This document shows positions 59,001 through 64,000 of a stretch of DNA of 64,000 nt, one piece after another (position 1 is the first letter of the stretch; every line of letters begins with the position of its first letter). Under the pieces are notes generated by a model. That model did no database searches, was not told the origin of the DNA, and was given only the letters and a program-made list of their open reading frames with translations. Origin of the DNA: Aplidium turbinatum (Eukaryota; Chordata; Ascidiacea; Aplousobranchia; Polyclinidae); the NCBI GenBank assembly GCA_918807975.1, contig OU964934.1:18414001-18478000 (forward strand), written 5' to 3'. The translations under genes were made by a program, and so were the position numbers.

Positions 59001-62000
59001 GTTTATATAGTAATATTGAGATATCTACTTAAACAATTCAAAAGGTTTGATTTTGAGAATCATTATTCTTGAAACGAAAAACAATTTTTGAAAGATTATA
59101 TTTCTCCCACTTGCACATACGTGCAAAGGTTTTGTACCACTGGCCAGTCACTTAAAATAACAGTCACCCAAACAAAACATTGACGTTATCATATGCACAG
59201 ACAGCAAAGCAATCGTTTTTTTACATTTCGTTTTCATTCGTCTGCAGACGTTAAATCAATGTAAAATCGACTGATTTGCTGTCTGGATTGTTTCAATTTT
59301 GATGACGTGGGGTAGCAATGTAAAGACAGCTTGTTCTACTTGTGTACCCAACTTAACTTCAAGCGTAAGTCATATTATAAGTCACGACTAAATACGATGT
59401 TGGCAATTTATTCTGATTATTTGTTGATGAGAGGGATCGTAGGAAAATGAACACACCTCTGCTCAAAGGACAAACTAGTAGTTTGTGAGGTGAGAAAAGA
59501 GCATAACTGACATAAAGACACTGGGCCGGTCAAATTTTGAAGTAAAAGCTTCATATAATATCGCCAAAGGGCAATTTTTAAAACGAGCTTGGCTGGGAGA
59601 AGAACAGATTTGCTCCATGCCTGTACTTGTAAATCAGCTTGTTTTCTAACGTAGATTTTTTTTTATTAACAGTGAGAATCTTTAGAGACTAATGTGACGT
59701 CATAATATTGTATTTACGTCACAATTACCTTGCATATAGTTCATGTATATAAATCAAATATAGTTATTACTATCTGAAGCCTTCAGATAGTAATAACTAT
59801 ATTTGATTTAATTCGCTCTGCTTTGCCTTTTTGCTTGGCATTGAGCACTTTTTGTAGTATTAATAGTTTTCATTGTTTTACTTCATGTATAAAATGACCA
59901 ATATACTTTTTCTCACCTGATTCTGAACCATTTCAACTCGGTGCTTTCTCATCTTTAAGACTGCTGCAAAAACGTTGGCCTTTTTCTCCTGTGCAATTTG
60001 ATCTATCAAACAATCTAAACCGATGAATGTTCCAGTTCTTCCAACTCCAGCGCTGAGATATTTTCATATATGATGTAAAGGGAACATGTGTTATCAATAT
60101 CACGAAAAAGTGTTCTATGCCAAGCAAAAAAAGCCAAGCATTTGAATTAGGCTATATCAAATAGTTTCCATTCACTAGATGGTGGGTCGACGAGGTCCCA
60201 TTGGAACATGTTGCTATTGAAAAGGCCCACCCCAGTTCGCAAGTGATTGAACTTCACCCAATCCTCCCAAGGTAGTTCTACTTGGAGCAGAATTACCTCG
60301 GAAGGATTGGGTGAAGCTCAATCGCTTGCGAACTGGGGTGGGCCGTTTCAATAGCAACATTTTCCAATGAGGCCTCGCTGACTCACTTCTTGTATACCGA
60401 CCTCAGGATAAATATGTGGACCTCACAACGCTCGATGATCACACAATTCATTGGCTGCCTGTGCCTGAATGTAACAATGTGACCCGCGGCAACCTCAAAC
60501 GCAAGAAGGGGAACCATCAGACTGTTTCGCCCTTTTTGGAATCATAACAAAGTTGTTATTCAATTCTATTTGAATAAGAACCTTCTGAAGATTGCAATAA
60601 AAGTGAACCAACCAGTTAGCATTTTTAGTGAATGATAACTGGATTTGATATGATTCACTCTACTTGGCATTGAGCACTTTTTATTAACGGTATTTATTGT
60701 CTAGTTATTGTGTTGTATAATGTATATATGGCCATTATTCCAGTGTAACTACTGCACTGATGAGACCGGGAGGTCGAAACGGTGTGCACTGTCTGCAGTT
60801 AGTTATGCAGTTACATGCAGTTCACATAACCAGAGCGATTGAAAGAATATATTGGATCGGTCCCAATGAGATAATTGGGTCCCACAAAGCTTATTATCTC
60901 CAAAGAATGCAGAGTGGTTTCTTTAAGTTCTTGGACACCAGGAAAAATGTTACAAATCCCTAATATTATTACGCGCCCAAATTCAAAAATACCACTTTGG
61001 ACCCCACCCTACATGAACGCTGGATTCAAATATGAAAAAGGATGATTGTATCATCCTAAGCATTATGCTTCTCTTTGTTCCTTTGAGTGTACAGCTTTGA
61101 ACTTATAAGTTACAGTAATATTATCGATTCAATCAATTTTTATTCCAATTACTGAATCTTATGTAAATCAAACCTATGAATGAAAGTAATTTTTTAAACT
61201 ACATTAACTTATCATAGTACCAATGCGATTGTGAGCATGATCCGCAGACCAGCACTTTTGGTAATTAACCTGAGTTTTGAAGTTATTGCAATATGTTAAG
61301 CTTACTGGGGAAAGGGGTATTCGCTTCAATTCCAGTAAGAATATTTTTAATTTTGCTTGATACTTTGTTTTAGGTCATAACATATATTTTTACACAAAAT
61401 AAATCTATTTCTAAATCTATTTTTATCTTTCGAAATTGACTGCCTTGCTATGTAAGTGTGCTATAAACAAACCTGCAATGGACCACGATAGGTTTTCCTT
61501 GGGTCTTACATTCAGTGATAGCTTTTCTGAACCGGATTAATCCTGATGTGGCGGCTGGTGTCCCATGGTCAGGCCAAATGACGTAGTGGAATTGAATGAC
61601 CTCTTTTGTGCCCTGTTTTTAGATTTTCAAAAAGATAACATCATGACAAGTTGATTAATTGCAAGAATTTTATCCTCGAGATAAAACTGTTTCTGTGGAA
61701 GCTTATTTGTGGAAGTTTCAAATACAAATGGCAGTTTTGAGCCAGTGATTCCAGCCCGGTCACTAAAATTAACAGAGTGGAATTGGCTACTCCGTTTGTT
61801 GCTTGTTTTGTAAAGCGTAAAGTATTACTTCTACTTCTACCGCTGAACAAAGAGCTATCTTCAAAATGCGTTGCTCAAGCACACAATCCAAGAGTTGAAT
61901 CATCGACAGTTGATTTTCAATAAATAAAACAAAAAGATTAACGCCAAAAAAAATCATTTTTTATAAAAGAAAACTTACTAAATTCAATCATGTTCAACTT

Positions 62001-63452
62001 CCTTTATATCAAAGTCAACAAAGTGTACTCGATGTAAAGTTAGAAGTTCTCATCTTTTGCGCACTCATGAAACTTTGAAAGTTATAGTTGGCCTCGTTGA
62101 GATCTTGATACTAACCAAAGAAACTTCGTTTTGAAACTCTTCAATGCAGAATCTTCTGACGACAAACGATCCATAGTTTTCTTCCTCTTTAAAAGTGACG
62201 CGAAGATTCCTCGCTTCCTTCATCTCTCCAACGTCAGGCCAGTACTTGGCGCATTTTGGCTGAAAACCAGGTTACAAAATTCTGTATCTGCATTGTTAGT
62301 GACTTCAAAAGTATATAAAGCAGGGGTTCCCAACCTTTTTTATACCGTGGCTCCTTTGAAAATTTTGAAAAATCACTGACCCTCTTATTTTTTTCTCCAC
62401 CTTTTGAAAAAAATAGGAAACATTACTTTAATTAAAAAACTTGTTTATTTCATAAAGATTTGGGCAAAATGTATAGTGTTTTTATTAAATTTTAATTTAT
62501 TTCTTTTGTTAGATAGTGTTGGAGTGGACTTAGAGATGATAAATTAAGAAAATAATTATTTTTCAAATTTTTTCGTGGCCCTCTTGAAAAAGGCTCATGG
62601 CCTACTAGGGGGCCATAGCCCCCAGGTTGGGAACCCCTGATATAAAGTATAGGTTGTTACAAACCGTCACTTTAATTCATAAACGTTAAGAGTAAAATGG
62701 TTGGAATTAGGGTTTTAGAGTTTGCAGGTTTTCATACAACTGTAAAAATGAGAAAACCCAACTTGATCCTGGGAAAAAAACGGTATTACCATATGCACAC
62801 ACTCAAAGACATAAATCGCTGAGTCCCGGAACCACAAATCTGGTTTTATAGTCCTAGTTGAGGTGTTTGGTCAATCAAGATAAAAAATACAAAACCAAAA
62901 ATACAAAGTCTGTATGGCCTACTGATGTTTAATACACGTTTCCAGAACTTAAATATTTTTATCGTTTTTTTTTTTTTTTGGAACTTACGATACAAACAGC
63001 AGTTAATTTGTTTTGGGGGTTCTGTACTTTAGTATTCCAATTGACTTTGAAAATATTTATAAGAAATCAATAAACAAATAATGAAAAATAAGATCTTTTT
63101 GAAGTTTTCACCAAAGGTTGAAACAAGCTGTTAAGGTTAATAATAATATATGTATCAAATCATTTCGTTTCGCCCTTTGATTGGCATCTGGCACTCTTTT
63201 AGTAATTTCAATGATAATTATTGTGCATATAAGTAGGCTACTAGAGACAATTGCAGCTAATATGTTATCTAATATAAATTATTATTTGTTTTATAAATGT
63301 AAAATGTTTTTTCTTACCACTCCACCTTCTTCGACATTAGCAAGCATCACAATGATCCTGCATTCCTTCTGCCATATCATTGCCCAGAAGTCATCCACTG
63401 TATGAGGAAGTGGTCCTTGTGATGCAATAAACTTGCCTGGCTGTTTGTATCC
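50089..63452 (-). CDS. Receptor-type tyrosine phosphatase, 3' part, tandem PTP domains (12 exons)
   Basis: Exons in transcript order: 63318-63452, 62116-62259, 61473-61612, 59917-60052, 58738-58850, 58251-58354, 57604-57677, 56337-56483, 54659-54796, 53934-54070, 53016-53151, 50089-50583. They total 1899 nt (632 residues plus stop), all GT-AG with matching phases. The first exon starts inside D1 ([20 protein letters not shown]), so ectodomain, membrane span and the start of D1 lie past the right edge. D1 is catalytic by its motifs; D2 is degenerate. The D1 end, [14 protein letters not shown], is closest in my memory to PTPRA/PTPRE, but I cannot assign a subtype. It would dephosphorylate phosphotyrosine proteins beneath the plasma membrane. 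The receptor label rests on the tandem domains, as no extracellular part is in view. Confidence 0.88.
50341..50505 (-). CDS. Acidic low-complexity C-terminal tail of the phosphatase
   Basis: About 55 residues are almost wholly Asp/Glu ([14 protein letters not shown] onward), encoded by GAA/GAG/GAT microsatellite-like codons. The tail then ends in about 85 ordinary residues with a TSEF terminus. The mixed use of GAA, GAG and GAT with conserved frame argues for coding rather than a chance microsatellite. A long Phe-rich frame on the other strand is only its shadow. Confidence 0.85.
50506..58354 (-). CDS. PTP domain D2 (degenerate)
   Basis: D2 begins after a linker at [12 protein letters not shown]. 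It keeps [11 protein letters not shown] (from DYINASF) and the P-loop-like [15 protein letters not shown], then [20 protein letters not shown] and EQYCQCY. The QGP segment reads [14 protein letters not shown] and no WPD is present ([14 protein letters not shown] stands there). The P-loop arginine position is lysine (GKSG for GRTG). D2 domains of many receptor phosphatases are inactive and structural; this one looks inactive for several independent reasons. It also holds an acidic insert KDKEDDDDK. Confidence 0.85.
51180..52952 (-). mobile_element. pogo/Tigger-type (Tc1-mariner superfamily) element, 1773 bp
   Basis: The ends GGGAAAGGTGGGGTTAGTTG and CAACTAACCCCACCTTCCCC are inverted with one mismatch, bounded by TA on both sides (51178-51179, 52953-52954). 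GGGTTAGTTGAGTCA words recur in both subterminal zones. The minus strand at 52340-52200 encodes a psq-type helix-turn-helix ([20 protein letters not shown] then [12 protein letters not shown]), the N-terminus of pogo-like transposases. The DDE domain is missing. It lies in the last intron of the phosphatase gene. Confidence 0.85.
51540..51937. repeat. Tandem array and hAT-like end inside the pogo element
   Basis: Three to four degenerate units of about 85 bp carry AATTTGCCCGACTTCATGCC / TTTCGCCCGACTTCATGCC. They are followed by TTTGGCCCGCGGGCCGTAAG and TTCCCTACCCCTA, a typical hAT right end. I could not find the matching left end, so this is a nested, partly lost element. Confidence 0.55.
53744..53916. 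mobile_element. hAT-like MITE, 173 bp, beside a phosphatase exon
   Basis: The left CAGTGGCGAATCC and right GGATCCGCCAATG ends are inverted. TACACAAT (53736-53743) and TACACAAC (53917-53924) match 7 of 8. The right end lies about 15 bp from the splice donor of exon 53934-54070, yet the donor is kept. Confidence 0.85.
54596..54632 (+). repeat. Half copy of the palindromic element
   Basis: CTGCAGACGTTGTATTAATG and AAAAAGGACGG; right arm, degenerate. It lies about 25 bp from exon 54659-54796. Confidence 0.6.
55103..55991. mobile_element. hAT element with GC-rich subterminal repeat arrays, 889 bp
   Basis: The ends TAGTGATGCAAGC and GCTGCATCTCTA are inverted (TAG-x-GATGCA, a common hAT terminus). 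Exact 8-bp duplications CTCTGCAG lie at 55095-55102 and 55992-55999. The left subterminal zone is an array of GCCGCGCC words (55114-55225), the right zone an array of GCGGTGCGGTG words (55868-55960). The centre is AT-rich and non-coding. Confidence 0.92.
56631..57243. repeat. Minisatellite, 32-bp unit, about 19 copies
   Basis: The unit reads CAAGGTTACAACACATGTAG then TCGAGTAGTTTT, repeated with scattered substitutions. One unit near 57200 carries a 5-bp internal duplication. It lies in the intron between phosphatase exons 57604-57677 and 56337-56483, and probably varies in length between individuals. Confidence 0.95.
58125..58178. mobile_element. Right-end fragment of a 'CAGTAACGTA' hAT element
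   Basis: CCCCCCAACAGTTGC...TAGATACGTTACTG matches the right end of the element at 33337-34228 in type. The left end was not found. Confidence 0.45.
58738..63452 (-). CDS. PTP domain D1 (catalytic), exons 1-5 in window
   Basis: Motifs in order: [20 protein letters not shown] (Q-G-P substrate-side loop), CAKYWP, then [11 protein letters not shown] (WPD loop with the general-acid aspartate), IVVHC plus [12 protein letters not shown] (P-loop [10 protein letters not shown] split by an intron between exons 61473-61612 and 59917-60052) and [12 protein letters not shown] (Q-loop). All residues needed for catalysis are present, so D1 should be active. Confidence 0.93.
59199..59288. repeat. Full palindromic element copy (family reference)
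   Basis: The left outer arm CAGACAGCAAAGCAATCG and right outer arm CGACTGATTTGCTGTCTG flank a centre CGTCTGCAGACGTTAAATCA. The inferred consensus is an uninterrupted palindrome of about 85 bp centred on CTGCAG. At least ten full or half copies occur in the window, in introns and intergenic DNA of all three genes. The family is too short to encode anything and could fold into one long hairpin. Confidence 0.8.
59750..59810. repeat. Perfect palindrome, 30-bp arms with 1-nt centre
   Basis: The arms TATAGTTATTACTATCTGAA (part of the left) and TTCAGATAGTAATAACTATA (part of the right) are exact complements; the full arms run 59750-59779 and 59781-59810. It joins the left side of repeat R3 (59820-59915). 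Confidence 0.9.
59820..59915 (+). repeat. Dispersed repeat R3, copy 1
   Basis: TTGCTTGGCATTGAGCACTT and the following T-rich block are shared with 60650-60745 (CTACTTGGCATTGAGCACTT) and 63155-63240 (GATTGGCATCTGGCACTC). This copy stops at the splice donor of exon 59917-60052. The second copy runs directly into the hammerhead motif. Confidence 0.6.
60186..60382. repeat. Foldback element with about 80-bp arms
   Basis: The arms 60186-60265 and 60303-60382 are inverted copies with few mismatches (TTGCTATTGAAAAGGCCCAC against GTGGGCCGTTTCAATAGCAA). They surround a loop of about 37 bp. It lies in the intron between phosphatase exons 61473-61612 and 59917-60052 and would form one long hairpin in a transcript from either strand. 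Confidence 0.9.
60650..60745 (+). repeat. Dispersed repeat R3, copy 2, leading into the hammerhead
   Basis: GATTCACTCTACTTGGCATT and GAGCACTTTTTATTAACGG are followed by TATATATGGCCATTATTCC, with the hammerhead motif immediately after. The arrangement suggests the ribozyme belongs to this repeat family. Confidence 0.6.
60746..60805 (+). ncRNA. Hammerhead ribozyme, type I, candidate
   Basis: Core CTGATGA (60757-60763), stem II GACC-GGGA-GGTC (60764-60775), GAAA (60776-60779). Stem III pairs A79-T92, C80-G91, G81-T90 (wobble), G82-C89, T83-A88, closing on GTGC. The predicted cleavage is 3' of C60793 in GTC. Stem I: TGCAGT (60794-60799) pairs perfectly with ACTGCA (60751-60756), then AGTTA (60801-60805) pairs with TAACT (60746-60750) past one bulged T. 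All invariant core positions are present (CUGAUGA, GAA, the A15.1-U16.1 pair, H17). A short stem III with open stem I is the form known from metazoan retroelement-linked hammerheads. It is antisense to the phosphatase intron that contains it. Self-cleavage itself is inference. Confidence 0.85.
60860..60990. repeat. Dispersed repeat R2, copy 3
   Basis: TATCTCCAAAGAATGCAGAG, TTTCTTTAAGTTCTTGGACA and a GGACCCCACCC ending correspond to 40189-40377 and 45540-45715 in order. It lies 55 bp beyond the hammerhead. Confidence 0.45.
62321..62639. mobile_element. hAT-type MITE, 319 bp ('CAGGGGTTCCCAACC')
   Basis: The left CAGGGGTTCCCAACCTTTTT and right CCAGGTTGGGAACCCCTG ends are inverted. Exact duplications ATATAAAG lie at 62313-62320 and 62640-62647. 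Termini of this type occur in hAT elements of many animals. It lies 60 bp upstream of phosphatase exon 62116-62259, in its intron. Confidence 0.93.
63155..63240 (+). repeat. Dispersed repeat R3, copy 3
   Basis: ATCAAATCATTTCG, GATTGGCATCTGGCACTC and TAATTATTGTGCATATAAG align with the other two R3 copies. No hammerhead core follows here. Confidence 0.5.
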
Positions 63453-63602
63453 CTGCAAAGTAAATAAATGTTACAGTAATTTACTATGGTGGTTGTTCAG
63501 TTTTGTTAATCAAGTTTTGATGCACGAAGCTGAGCAAAACACTTCAAGAACAGCAGCTCTATATTACGTAGCAGGTGATAAATAAAATCATGAACTTAAA
63601 CA

Positions 63603-63692
63603 AACGAAACTTCACTCTGTCGGTTTCGGTGATGGGCCATACGTCAGTAATTCAAAGCCTCTACAAGTTCGCGAAACCACAGGTTTAAGATT
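63603..63692 (+). repeat. SINE family 1, 3' fragment
   Basis: ACGAAACTTCACTCTGTCGG, GGTGATGGGCCATACGTCAG and GCCTCTACAAGTTCGCGAAA match the distal half of the family 1 body; the tRNA head is absent. Confidence 0.7.
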
Positions 63693-64000
63693 TCAATAAG
63701 TTTTTTTTTTTCAGTTTTCTTACAATAAATAAGACCTCAAATGATCACCAAACGTTGACACTCTTTGCAGTTTCAAAGTCAAGACTAACCACGGTATAAC
63801 AATTTTCTTAATGTTATTGTTTTAAAATAAAGTTACAGGTAGGCCTAAGCTATTGTAGCCTACTGTATACATAAAGCTACATAGTTTCATATGTCTCTAT
63901 GAATATTACGCAACAAATTGTTTACGAAATAGCGCGTGACTGACGGTAGGATATACAGTAACTTTGATGGGTTGCAGTGCGACAGTAGTCTATATACTGT
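63693..64000. other. Right-edge intron sequence
   Basis: Presumed intron upstream of the first visible phosphatase exon. I saw no further exon on the minus strand and no other feature. Confidence 0.4.

Noticed and set aside
63453-64000. Further upstream phosphatase exon at the right edge
   Set aside because: No stretch with PTP D1 sequence and proper splice sites could be found.

Overview
Low-GC (roughly one third G+C by eye) animal nuclear DNA holding three intron-rich protein-coding genes, all read from the minus strand, and a very heavy load of small transposable elements. The gene content (F-spondin, a WD40/SAM protein, a receptor tyrosine phosphatase), GT-AG introns of a few hundred bases to about 5 kb, and many tRNA-derived SINEs and hAT transposons indicate an invertebrate metazoan, probably a bilaterian. 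A tunicate-like chordate is a guess only; the sequence does not prove a taxon.

Layout. 1-13.2 kb: a WDSUB1-like gene, 13 exons I assembled by hand with every exon phase agreeing, 477 codons; it has seven-blade-type WD repeats and a SAM domain, but no U-box is visible. 13.5-21 kb: an intergenic block made mostly of hAT elements, SINEs and LINE fragments. 22.4-41.0 kb: a complete F-spondin (SPON1) gene, 16 exons, 885 residues: signal peptide, Reeler, Spondin_N and eight thrombospondin type-1 repeats. Two TGACGTCA palindromes lie about 120-140 bp before its start codon. 41-50 kb: intergenic, with hAT MITEs, a duplicated and inverted SINE, and many copies of a short palindromic element. 50.1-63.5 kb: the 3' part of a receptor-type tyrosine phosphatase, 12 exons, 632 residues: an intact D1 catalytic domain, a degenerate D2 and an extremely acidic C-terminal tail; the 5' exons lie beyond the right edge.

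Mobile DNA. About fifteen hAT-type elements can be delimited by terminal inverted repeats; ten have an 8-bp target-site duplication readable in the sequence and one more has 7 bp. There is also a pogo/Tigger-type element with TA duplication, several tRNA-SINE families, LINE 3' ends, and a roughly 85-bp palindromic foldback family with at least ten full or half copies. I saw no LTR element, Polinton or viral copy.

Most interesting: positions 60746-60805 (plus strand, antisense to the phosphatase gene) fold as a complete type I hammerhead ribozyme with every core residue present. It is attached to a dispersed repeat of which two other fragments lie within 4 kb.

The three genes have no evident functional link. 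F-spondin is a secreted matrix/axon-guidance protein, the phosphatase is a membrane signalling receptor, and the WD40/SAM protein is intracellular.
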